DNA from: CAZADH01 sp964483805
Lineage (GTDB): Bacteria; Muiribacteriota; Ozemobacteria; Ozemobacterales; Ozemobacteraceae
Direction of reading: 5' to 3'
Length of the DNA stretch: 52,629 nucleotides
Assembly: GCA_964483805.1 (NCBI GenBank)
Contig: CAZADH010000011.1
Span: 1 to 52,629, forward strand
This document shows, in pieces, positions 1-7,714 of this stretch. The first letter of the stretch is position 1; each line of letters begins with the position of its first letter. A program made the position numbers and the translations under genes. The notes under the pieces were generated by a model, which had not been told where the DNA came from, searched no databases, and was given only the letters and a program-made list of their open reading frames with translations.

Positions 1-225
1 GACCCCCGACCGCTCGGGGGCCATCTCGTATCACTTGATCCACCAACGTTTTCAGATGAAGCTGTGCCTCGATGTGTTGTTCCACGAGTTCGTTCCTGGA
101 AGTGGTCTGAAACCGCGGCGGCCGATGCCCGACAGCACATTGCCGCCGGCGTTGCCGAATCGGGCAAAGGCACGACCCAGCAAGAAAATCAGCGAGAACC
201 CTCGCAACGACAAGAGGTGGCCTTG

Positions 226-582
226 GTGACCTACGCACTCTATCTCGTCTGGGGCGTCGCCATCGGCGTCATCAGCGGCTTTCTCGGCATCGGCGGTGGC
301 GTCGTCATCATTCCGACGCTGATCTACATGTTTGGGTTGAGCCAACTGCAAGCGCAGGGAACCTCGCTCGCACTCATGGTGCCGCCCATCGGTCTGTTCG
401 CCGCATACCGCTACTATCAAGACGGCAACGTCGTGCTGCCCATCGCCATTCTTGGCGCAATCGGGTTCTTCGCCGGCGGCTACCTCGGTGCTGGCCTCGC
501 CCACTACGTCAGCGCCATGGTGCTGCGGCGTGCATTCGGTGTATTGCTGCTTCTGCTCGGCGGCAAGATGCTACTGGGCTGA
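226..582 (+). CDS. TauE/SafE-family half-size membrane permease
   Basis: Small hydrophobic protein (about 118 residues) with four likely membrane segments. The N-terminal GVISGFLGIGGG and the following ALMVPP stretch match one repeat of the sulfite exporter TauE/SafE family (DUF81), whose usual members have two such repeats and about 250 residues. This is therefore a single-repeat version that would have to dimerise to make a full pore. The start chosen is GTG at 226, with AAGAGG about 10 bases upstream; TTG at 223 is also possible. The reading frame extends further upstream, but that part is polar and unlike the family. It ends five bases before the convergent nitroreductase gene. The substrate cannot be told; organic or inorganic sulfur anions are the family norm. 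Confidence 0.7.
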   Translation: MTYALYLVWGVAIGVISGFLGIGGGVVIIPTLIYMFGLSQLQAQGTSLALMVPPIGLFAAYRYYQDGNVVLPIAILGAIGFFAGGYLGAGLAHYVSAMVLRRAFGVLLLLLGGKMLLG

Positions 583-586
583 CCGC

Positions 587-1210
587 CTATCTGTGCCAGG
601 TCAGCACGCTGCCGAGTTCGGGTTTTTTGGGCATCGGTGCACCGCCCTCGGGCCAGCCGACGGGGATGACGGCACCGAGCCGCCACGGCCGCTCGACCCG
701 CAACAACTGGATCAGCCGCTCCTCCGCCAACAGCGGCCCACTCATCCAGCATGCGCCCAGACCTTTCGCCTGCAACCCGAGCAGGCAGGCATGCATCGCC
801 CCGCCAAACGCCTGGATCTCGGCAAGCCCCTCGATCGGGTTGTCATCGCCGTCGCCCGCCGGCAGCCGTGAGACAAACACCCGGTACAAGCCGATCAGCA
901 CGACGGGCGCCTGATCGAAGAAGGTGAACCAGCGGCTGTAGCGCCGGAATTCCTCGGCCGTCGTTTCGTCGAGCCGCCCCGCCACCTCTTCGACCCGTGT
1001 CAACACGGCCTGACGCATCGCCTGCAACTGCAACGGTTCGTTGACCGCCACGAACCGGTAACACAACCGATTCGTCGGCGTCGGCGAGAAACGCACGCTT
1101 TCGAGCACCGACTCGAGCACCGCCGGATCGACGGGTTCGTGTTTGTATTGCCGCACGCTGCGGCGCTGCCGCATCAACTCGCTGAAACTGCGAAAGAGTT
1201 CGTCAGCCAT
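587..1210 (-). CDS. Nitroreductase-family FMN oxidoreductase
   Basis: 207-residue protein with the nitroreductase N-terminal signature RQRRSVRQY (FMN phosphate-binding region) and the C-terminal GLGACWMSGPLL and PVGWPEG segments typical of the family. Members are FMN-dependent homodimers that reduce nitro compounds, quinones or other acceptors with NAD(P)H; the physiological substrate is unknown here. ATG at 1210 is preceded by a strong GAGGAGG. It is the last gene of the leftward cluster that contains lpxK, but a 120-base gap separates it from the membrane protein gene upstream, so it may have its own promoter. Its 3' end meets the convergent TauE-like gene. Confidence 0.85.
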   Translation of the reverse strand: MADELFRSFSELMRQRRSVRQYKHEPVDPAVLESVLESVRFSPTPTNRLCYRFVAVNEPLQLQAMRQAVLTRVEEVAGRLDETTAEEFRRYSRWFTFFDQAPVVLIGLYRVFVSRLPAGDGDDNPIEGLAEIQAFGGAMHACLLGLQAKGLGACWMSGPLLAEERLIQLLRVERPWRLGAVIPVGWPEGGAPMPKKPELGSVLTWHR

Positions 1211-1331
1211 TTCGGCCTCCTCGATTACTCGCCTGCACCGCTCTTGACTCTACCAGCATCCGCCCGCTCTGCAAAGAGCAAGCTGGGTTTCAGGTGACTC
1301 CCCAAGGTCATGCGGGGCCAGGCCCGGTCCG

Positions 1332-1724
1332 TCAGTGCTCGGCGAACACGAACCGCACGGCCACGATGCCGAGGCAGACCATAAACGTGTACCAGAAGTG
1401 ATACCGCGCGTCGCGCTCTCCTTGCCTGCCGCGATCCTGGTAGCGCCACGAGGCGATGCAATACGATGTATATCCTGCGCCGATCGGGGCAGCAATCATG
1501 TTGGCAATCCGCAAAGCATCGTATCCGATGAGCGTGTGCGGAAAGAGCGTCAGCGAGATGCCCCCGAGAAACAACCCAAGAAACAGGCATGCCACGATCT
1601 CGACCGCATCCCGCTGCTCGCGCGCATCTTTGCGGCCAAAGAGAAACTCGAACGGAATGCTGACCACCACTTCGAGAAACAACTCGAGAAAGAACTGCAG
1701 GACAATCACAAACAACTCTTCCAT
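1332..1724 (-). CDS. Small integral membrane protein, unknown
   Basis: 130-residue protein with about four hydrophobic stretches (residues about 3-28, 44-62, 72-88 and 110-126) and a charged cytoplasmic-looking loop (GRKDAREQRD). I recognise no family. ATG at 1724 has GGAAGGTAGG upstream. It starts only seven bases after the lpxK stop, so it is almost certainly co-transcribed with lpxK and the glycosyltransferase gene, suggesting an envelope role. Function unknown. Confidence 0.6.
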   Translation of the reverse strand: MEELFVIVLQFFLELFLEVVVSIPFEFLFGRKDAREQRDAVEIVACLFLGLFLGGISLTLFPHTLIGYDALRIANMIAAPIGAGYTSYCIASWRYQDRGRQGERDARYHFWYTFMVCLGIVAVRFVFAEH

Positions 1725-1731
1725 GGTCGAC

Positions 1732-2823
1732 CTACCTTCCCACCGGAAACTTTACGCCGCCCCGTGCGAGGGCCGCGACCAGCGAACCCCCGCCCCGCGG
1801 TTGCATGGCGATCACCAACGCGCGTAACCGATGCTGTTGTGCCCAGGCCACCGGCAATTTGACCAGATCTTTCTCGGTGCAGACCAACGTGGCATCACAC
1901 TGCGTCGCCGCTGCCGCGACCGCCTCGAGGTCACCGGCAGAGAAGCGATGGTGATCGCGAAACCATCGCTCCCCAATGACCTGGGCGCCCAACGCCACCA
2001 ATTGTCGGGAGAACGCCTCGGGATGGCCGATCGCCGCAAAGGCGAAGCATCGACTCGGCGCCTTTCCCTCGGCGCCAACGCCATCGACCCAACCCACGGG
2101 TTGCGTCTCGAGGACCACCCGCGGCACCGCGGGCGCAATGGCCGCCAACCACTCTTCGACCTCGGCCACGGCCGCCGGCGCGACCTGCTCGGCCCGGGTC
2201 AGCAACAGCGCGGATGCCTCGCGCAACCGTTCGACCGGCTCGCGCAACCGCCCCGCCGGAAGCAAACGATCGACGGCGGGTGGACGCGTGATGTCAATAC
2301 AAACGAGGTCAATGTCGCGGCGCAACCGTCGATACTGAAACCCATCGTCGAGCAGAATCAGCTCGGGCGCCACCAACGACTCGAGCAATCGCGCAGCATG
2401 CGCCCGATTCTTGCCGACACCGATGGCCACGTGCGGGAATCTGCGGCGCAGCAGCACCGTCTCGTCGGTCAATCCCTCGGGCAGATACCCCGCGGCCGGC
2501 AAAATCAGGCAACTGCGCTCGTAGCGGCTGCGATACCCACGCGTCAGCACCGCCAGACGGCTCGCACCCATGCCCGTGAGCTCATGCAGCAGGGCAAACA
2601 GCACCGGCGTCTTGCCGGTGCCACCCATCGACAGGTTGCCGACCGAAACAACCGGAGCGCGACAGCGGTGCACGAGAAACGGAAAGCTGCGAAAGAACCC
2701 GCGTTCGAGCCGCCACAGGGTGCGGTAGAGCGCGACCAGGGGTGCCCATGCGCCGACACCAGGCAGCAGGCCCGGTGACCTCTTGACCTCACCCGCATGC
2801 TCCGCGGCCGGTCCGTGGTTCAT
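1732..2823 (-). CDS. lpxK: Tetraacyldisaccharide 4'-kinase
   Basis: LpxK phosphorylates the 4' position of the tetraacyldisaccharide lipid A precursor at the inner membrane, the sixth step of lipid A synthesis. The 363-residue protein has the LpxK-type P-loop GGTGKT at residues 67-72 in the context VVSVGNLSMGGTGKTP, an N-terminal hydrophobic helix, and the LDDGFQYRRLRRDIDLVCID segment typical of the family. Length is slightly above the usual 330. The start ATG overlaps the upstream glycosyltransferase stop as ATGA, so translation is coupled. Presence of this gene is good evidence for a lipid A-containing outer membrane. Confidence 0.95.
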   Translation of the reverse strand: MNHGPAAEHAGEVKRSPGLLPGVGAWAPLVALYRTLWRLERGFFRSFPFLVHRCRAPVVSVGNLSMGGTGKTPVLFALLHELTGMGASRLAVLTRGYRSRYERSCLILPAAGYLPEGLTDETVLLRRRFPHVAIGVGKNRAHAARLLESLVAPELILLDDGFQYRRLRRDIDLVCIDITRPPAVDRLLPAGRLREPVERLREASALLLTRAEQVAPAAVAEVEEWLAAIAPAVPRVVLETQPVGWVDGVGAEGKAPSRCFAFAAIGHPEAFSRQLVALGAQVIGERWFRDHHRFSAGDLEAVAAAATQCDATLVCTEKDLVKLPVAWAQQHRLRALVIAMQPRGGGSLVAALARGGVKFPVGR

Positions 2824-4991
2824 GACGCTGTCCGCCCGGCCACCGACAACAGCAGCTTCTCAACGCCCTCGACCAACGCGCGATACGGATTTACCCGCGC
2901 AAAAGAGGCCACCGCACCCATACTCAACTCGGCCCATTTGCCTTCGTCGAGGGCGGCTGCGAACGCACGCTGCAACCCGGCTCCATCATTGGCCTCGACC
3001 AGCAGGCCGTCGGTCTCAGGCGTCACCAACTCGGGAATGCCGCCGACCCGCGTCGCAATACACGGTATGCCCCAGCGAAACCCTTCGAGCAACGACAACG
3101 GGATGCCTTCCCCGAGCGAGGGCAATAGCAGCCAATGAACCCGAGGCAGGAAGGAGTGCAGATCGTCGCGATGCCCCCACCAGCGCAGTCGACCGGCCAA
3201 CGGACCCGCACCGAATCGTTGTCGCAACGGTCCCAGTTCGGGACCATCGCCGAACAGCCACAACTCGAACTTCGGCAGGCGATCGACGGCTTGTTCGAGG
3301 GCCGCAAGCGCCCAGGCATGACCCTTGTTGGCATGAAACCGCGCCACCACGCCGATCACCCAAGGCGGTCCGGGCTCGATCGTGCGCGGGCAGGCCGCGC
3401 CGGGAATGCCGTTGGGCAACGTCGCCACCCGTTCGGCAGCAATGCCCTGGTCGACGAGATGGCGCGCCACCGCGGTCGACACGGCCACGAGGCGATCGGC
3501 CCGGCGGTAATACGAGGCGCGATTCAGACCATGCACATGCCCCACCGTCGGCACCCCCAACCATCGGCCCATCAAGCCGCCCACCAAGGCGGCGCGATTC
3601 AGATGTAAATACATTGAGCTTACATCATGCCGACGGGCCAGTGCACCGATGCGCGCGCCCAGAAACAGCCCGCCCGCCCGCAAAGAAACGCCGTGGGTCG
3701 TGGCCAATCGCGCCACCCCGGACTCCTCACCACGCCAGAGCCGGGCCAGTTTGCCCTCACCGCAGACGCAGGTCGCGGTCCAACCGCGTTCGCCCAGCGA
3801 TCGGGTCAGGTGGCCGGCGAGATTCTCGCCGCCGCCGGTGCGCCGCGAACTGACGGCGACCAGGACCCGGCGAGGCCGCACCGCGTTCAACCCGTCGTAG
3901 AGCTCCTCGTATGCGGCAACCATGCGTGTCGCCGAGAAATCGGCGGCAATGCGTGCTCGAGCGCACGTCCCCCGGCGGCGGCGTTCGTCCGGGCGTGAGG
4001 CGGCTTCCTGCAACACCGCCGCCAGGGCCGCAGCATCCCCCGACCGCACCCGCCAACCGTCGGTGCCTTCGCGCACCAGTTCGCGCAACCCGCCCACATC
4101 GCCGACGACCACCGGCAGACCGTGGGCCATCGCCTCGGCGGCACTGAGGCCGAACGCCTCGTCGTGCGAGGGCGCGGCGAAGAGCACGAGATTCGCAAAA
4201 AATGCGGCACTTGCTGGACCGGCGCCGAGAAACGACACCGCGTCGGCCAGTTGCAGCCGCGCCACCAAGGCGACCAACGCCTCGCGTTCGCGCCCATCAC
4301 CGAGAATGCGCAATCTGATCGGCACCCCGGCATCCCGACAGCGTGCCACCGCCTCGATGAGGGTAGCGAAACCCTTCGCGACATGCAGGCGCCCACAGGC
4401 CCCCACGGCAAAATCGGTGCCCGTCGGGTCGGCCCGGAGGTCGACCACCGGCTCGACACCCGGATGAATGACCCGCCGGCGACCGGCCGGCACGCGGCGG
4501 ATCGTCGCTTGATACCAGTCGGCCAACGCCTGCGAAGGGAAGGTCAGCACATCGGCCCAGGTGGCCAGTCGCCGTTCAACACGGTGATAACACGGTGTTT
4601 CCCGCCCGTGCACCGACACGACCAGGGGCGTCGACGCGCACACCTGCCGACGCGCCAGGCGCGCCCAGGCGGCGGCGCGAAACAGATGGGCATGAATCAC
4701 GGCCGGCCGCCGCTCGCGCAGCAGTCGCGCCAACGACAACGCGGCCGGAACATCGCAGCCGCGTTCGCCCAGGATCACCACCTCGGCCCCGGCCCGCTCG
4801 AGCGCACCCCGCATCGGTCCGTCGCGAAACGCCGCGACGAGCGGGTGACTGCCGGACCGCGCCAATCCCGCAGCCAGTGTAGCCACCACGGTCTGGGCAC
4901 CACCGTAGGTCAAGGCGTTGATGACGTGCAGAACGTTGCGGCACGACGCCGGCTCACAGTTCATCGATGTTACCGCGCATGCGATAGACAA
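2820..4991 (-). CDS. Tandem fusion of two GT4-type glycosyltransferases
   Basis: 723-residue protein made of two complete GT-B glycosyltransferases. Module 1 (about 18-368) begins NVLHVINALTYGGAQ, has GRLHVAKGF and an EX7E motif (E278, E286). Module 2 (about 372-723) begins RRVLVAVSSRRTGGGEN, has GVVARFHANKGH and a second EX7E in GEGIPLSLLEG. Both belong to the GT4/group 1 retaining family that uses nucleotide sugars, commonly for lipopolysaccharide core, O-chain or exopolysaccharide. The downstream ATGA overlap with lpxK suggests addition of sugars to lipid A or core. ATG at 4991 is used; an internal Met at residue 10 is an alternative. The 5' end overlaps the 3' end of the YdcF-like gene. 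The fusion of two full enzymes could make a disaccharide unit. Confidence 0.85.
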   Translation of the reverse strand: MSIACAVTSMNCEPASCRNVLHVINALTYGGAQTVVATLAAGLARSGSHPLVAAFRDGPMRGALERAGAEVVILGERGCDVPAALSLARLLRERRPAVIHAHLFRAAAWARLARRQVCASTPLVVSVHGRETPCYHRVERRLATWADVLTFPSQALADWYQATIRRVPAGRRRVIHPGVEPVVDLRADPTGTDFAVGACGRLHVAKGFATLIEAVARCRDAGVPIRLRILGDGREREALVALVARLQLADAVSFLGAGPASAAFFANLVLFAAPSHDEAFGLSAAEAMAHGLPVVVGDVGGLRELVREGTDGWRVRSGDAAALAAVLQEAASRPDERRRRGTCARARIAADFSATRMVAAYEELYDGLNAVRPRRVLVAVSSRRTGGGENLAGHLTRSLGERGWTATCVCGEGKLARLWRGEESGVARLATTHGVSLRAGGLFLGARIGALARRHDVSSMYLHLNRAALVGGLMGRWLGVPTVGHVHGLNRASYYRRADRLVAVSTAVARHLVDQGIAAERVATLPNGIPGAACPRTIEPGPPWVIGVVARFHANKGHAWALAALEQAVDRLPKFELWLFGDGPELGPLRQRFGAGPLAGRLRWWGHRDDLHSFLPRVHWLLLPSLGEGIPLSLLEGFRWGIPCIATRVGGIPELVTPETDGLLVEANDGAGLQRAFAAALDEGKWAELSMGAVASFARVNPYRALVEGVEKLLLSVAGRTAS

Positions 4992-5823
4992 CGAGCCCGA
5001 TCAGCTCGTGCATGGCGTAGTTCAGCAACGCATACGTCGAGTCGCAGGCGCTGTCGACCGATTCGGGGCGTTGCACCGGCGCCGGCAATACACTCAACCC
5101 GGCCTTCGTGAACACCCGTGTCGCCCGCCGGATATGCGGCCCGTTGGTGACGAGCAGAATCGTGCGAATTCCCTGGGGCGGCAAAATGCGAGCGAAGACC
5201 TGGCTTTCATCGCGCGTCGTCAGGCCTTCGCGCACAATCTCGAACTTTCCGGCCGGCAGATTCAGGAGCGCGGCCAGCGACGCAACCCAGTCGGCTTCGC
5301 GCCGCCCCGTCGTCTCATCGACAAAACTGCTCGTACTGAAAAAGATCTTGGGCGCACGCCCGTCGCGGAACAGTTTCACGCCGTGCAGGAATCGCTGCAA
5401 ACCGGCAAACGTCGGGTCACCCTGCTCGTAGAACCCCGACGCGAGCACGACGATCGCATCGGCCTGGCCTGCGGCGGCGGGCAACAGGATCGGTCGCGAC
5501 AGCCAGCGACCGAACGGCACATGCACGGCAAGACACCAAAACACGCCCAAGACTGCGAAGAAATGCACGATCCAACGCCCCGGATCATCGCCGACCTTTG
5601 GCCACGCGCCTCGCCGCACCATGACAAACAGCACGCCGAAAGCGCCGATCGTGACCGTCACCGCCTGGTTGGGTTCGTGCCCGAGTTGCGGCGACAACAC
5701 GATCAAGCCAAACGCCGCAAAGACGACGAGCGGCGCGGCCCACCATCGGCATGCGGCACCGGACGCCGTCGCCGCCGGCGCACTCGTCGTGTGCTCGGGC
5801 AAAGGCTGCGGGTCGATGGTCAT
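4954..5823 (-). CDS. YdcF/ElyC-like (DUF218) membrane protein
   Basis: About 289 residues. Two or three N-terminal membrane segments (PLVVFAAFGLIVLS, VTIGAFGVLFVMV, FAVLGVFWCLAVHVPF) are followed by a DUF218 domain: DAIVVLASGFYEQGD, then LTTRDESQVFA and TILLVTNGPHIRRATRVFTKAG. These match the SanA/YdcF/ElyC group, implicated in envelope or undecaprenyl carrier metabolism in enterobacteria. Start chosen at 5823, where AGGGAG precedes ATG; in-frame upstream codons lack this. First gene of a leftward run that continues into the glycosyltransferase and lpxK, consistent with envelope polysaccharide work. The exact reaction is unknown for the family. Confidence 0.8.
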   Translation of the reverse strand: MTIDPQPLPEHTTSAPAATASGAACRWWAAPLVVFAAFGLIVLSPQLGHEPNQAVTVTIGAFGVLFVMVRRGAWPKVGDDPGRWIVHFFAVLGVFWCLAVHVPFGRWLSRPILLPAAAGQADAIVVLASGFYEQGDPTFAGLQRFLHGVKLFRDGRAPKIFFSTSSFVDETTGRREADWVASLAALLNLPAGKFEIVREGLTTRDESQVFARILPPQGIRTILLVTNGPHIRRATRVFTKAGLSVLPAPVQRPESVDSACDSTYALLNYAMHELIGLVVYRMRGNIDEL

Positions 5824-5926
5824 TGGGGTGCTCCCTGTTTGTGTCGTGATAGCCGGCATGTTACATAGTTTCGTGACACACACTCAAGCCGCAGCGCACG
5901 ATCGTTTCATGAAGGAGTCGAATTGC

Positions 5927-6478
5927 ATGCGTATCGTTCGAAAACTGTCCGGTACTCTCGTGTTTGCCGTGGCGTTTGCGGTGATCATCACCGCCGGGTG
6001 CACCTCGAACTCGTCGGCGGCCGGCGGTGCGGCCGTGCCGGCCGGTAGCAGCAAGGGCGGTGTGTTCCAGCCGTTCCCCGCGGGCATGTCCACGACCGAT
6101 GGCCAACCGCTTTCACTCGAGCGGTTCAAAGGCAAGATCCTGCTCGTCGATTTCTGGGCCACCTGGTGCCCGCCGTGTCGCGCCGAGGTGCCGCATCTGG
6201 TCGCGGCTTACGACAAGTACAAGGCCAAGGGCTTCGAGATCGTCGGCATCTCGTTCGACAAGGACCGCTCGGCCCTCGACAATTATCTGAGTGCGAACAA
6301 AATGACCTGGCCGCAGTACTTCGACGGCCTCGGTTGGAACAACAAGGTCGGCAAGACCTACGGCATTCGCAGCATTCCCTCGATGGTCCTGCTCGACGGC
6401 GACGGCAAAGTGGTGTCGACCAACCTGCGCAACGGCGGTCTCGAACGCGAACTCGAGAAGTTGCTGCCCAACCGCTGA
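5927..6478 (+). CDS. TlpA-like thioredoxin-fold lipoprotein
   Basis: 183-residue protein with a lipoprotein signal (hydrophobic residues 9-21, lipobox ITAGC, Cys25) and a thioredoxin fold of the TlpA/ResA type. The active site is WCPPC (Cys81, Cys84) in DFWATWCPPC, and the cis-proline loop is SIPSMV. Such proteins reduce disulfides or apocytochromes outside the cytoplasm, receiving electrons from a CcdA/DsbD-like membrane partner that is not in this window. AAGGAG precedes ATG at 5927. The gene faces away from the YdcF-like gene, with about 100 bases between them for divergent promoters. Confidence 0.9.
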   Translation: MRIVRKLSGTLVFAVAFAVIITAGCTSNSSAAGGAAVPAGSSKGGVFQPFPAGMSTTDGQPLSLERFKGKILLVDFWATWCPPCRAEVPHLVAAYDKYKAKGFEIVGISFDKDRSALDNYLSANKMTWPQYFDGLGWNNKVGKTYGIRSIPSMVLLDGDGKVVSTNLRNGGLERELEKLLPNR

Positions 6479-6621
6479 CCGGTCGTTTTCGCACGGCGAA
6501 CCCACGTTTCGTTTCGGGGGCATGATGGCAGACGCGTCCGGCGCGCGCGATGTATTGCAGGCGGTGAATGCTTGTGTCGGTGCTGTTTTCCGTGTTACAA
6601 AGTGGTCGCAAGGAGAACCCC

Positions 6622-7680
6622 ATGCTGCACCGCCCATCGCGAGTGAAACCGTCCATCGGCCGAGCGTTGCTGGCGCTTCTTGGCGCGCTCGTCTCGGTCG
6701 TCTCTGCTCTGCACGCCGAGCCCGAATGGGCCTGGCGACGGTGGGAATACATCAACACCCGCGACGTCGAGGTCACGGTCAGGGGTGACAAACCCGAGAT
6801 GCCGGCGGGTGATTGCGCCACCTTCACGGTCACCGTCCGCAACCGCACCGACAAATGCGTCAAGGTCGACTTCTTCGGCGGCCAGCACGCCGACCTGGCG
6901 GTGTATCACCATCGCGCCGAGATCTGGCGCTGGTCGCAATACAATCGATATACGTGGCGCGACGCCCGCCACAGCCTGCCCATCAACCCGGGCGAAACGC
7001 TCACCTTTCCGATGATGTGGAAGTCGGTCGACCGCATGAACCAACCCCTGCCCCAGGGCGATTACCGCATCGTCGGCGTGATCATGTCGACACCCCGCCG
7101 CATGATGTCGAACGCCACGACAATTCGGCTCACGCCGCCCCGGCGCTATCGCGACACGATCTATGTCAAGATCATGCGCCCGTTCGAACTCAAACTGCCC
7201 CGGTTCCTCGACGGCAACCAGGTCTACTGGCACCCCTACTTCGATTACAATGACAACCGCCTCGACGTCATCAACAGCAAAGAAGACGGCGACCAGACCG
7301 TCGTGCGGTTACTTCCCAAGCGGCTCGGCCATGTGACCGTCAATTTTCTCGGCTACAAACCGTTGCGCGGCAAGATGCAATCGAGAGAGCGCCGCGCGTT
7401 TCGCATCGAGGTCGTTGATTACGACCCGTATATGAAAAACAAGAAGAAGCCGCGCCCGACCGCGCGCCCCGCAACTCCACCGCCGACGACCGAACCCGCC
7501 GCCGAACCCTCGTTCACCTCCGACATCGCGGGCACTGGGACCGGCAGCCCCGCGTCTGCAGGTTCGGGCAGCGGCAGCGGCTCGCGCAGTGGCGGCACCG
7601 CCGTCATCACCTCGCTCGACGGCTCCGGCAGCGGGTCCGATTCCGGTTCCGCCAGCCCGGTCGCCACGTCCGCCGAATGA
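6622..7680 (+). CDS. Secreted BsuPI-domain protein with Gly/Ser/Thr-rich tail
   Basis: 352-residue protein. Signal peptide at residues 12-31 (ALLALLGALVSVVSALHA). Residues about 45-170 resemble the BsuPI intracellular proteinase inhibitor fold: FTVTVRNRTDKCVKVDF, EIWRWSQYN, then INPGETLTFPMMWK and LPQGDYRIVGV, the usual order of the domain. A second region (about 190-280) is unclassified. From about 290 the tail is proline-rich and then Ser/Gly-rich, probably a flexible linker or surface-exposed tail. AAGGAG lies upstream of ATG 6622. It is followed 34 bases later by the secretion ATPase gene and may belong to the same operon. The proteinase-inhibitor role is known only for the Bacillus member; here the domain more likely serves as a binding module. 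Confidence 0.7.
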   Translation: MLHRPSRVKPSIGRALLALLGALVSVVSALHAEPEWAWRRWEYINTRDVEVTVRGDKPEMPAGDCATFTVTVRNRTDKCVKVDFFGGQHADLAVYHHRAEIWRWSQYNRYTWRDARHSLPINPGETLTFPMMWKSVDRMNQPLPQGDYRIVGVIMSTPRRMMSNATTIRLTPPRRYRDTIYVKIMRPFELKLPRFLDGNQVYWHPYFDYNDNRLDVINSKEDGDQTVVRLLPKRLGHVTVNFLGYKPLRGKMQSRERRAFRIEVVDYDPYMKNKKKPRPTARPATPPPTTEPAAEPSFTSDIAGTGTGSPASAGSGSGSGSRSGGTAVITSLDGSGSGSDSGSASPVATSAE

Positions 7681-7714
7681 AGCATTGCCCATCCAACCGC
7701 TTGGAGAACAGGTC

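Noticed and set aside
1..85. A leftward reading frame opening with GTG at 85 (VEQHIEAQLHLKTLVDQV) and a CCCCCGA/TCGGGGG hairpin at 3-20
   Set aside because: The frame is cut by the window edge after 28 codons and has only a weak ribosome site. The hairpin has no T-run. Neither can be supported.
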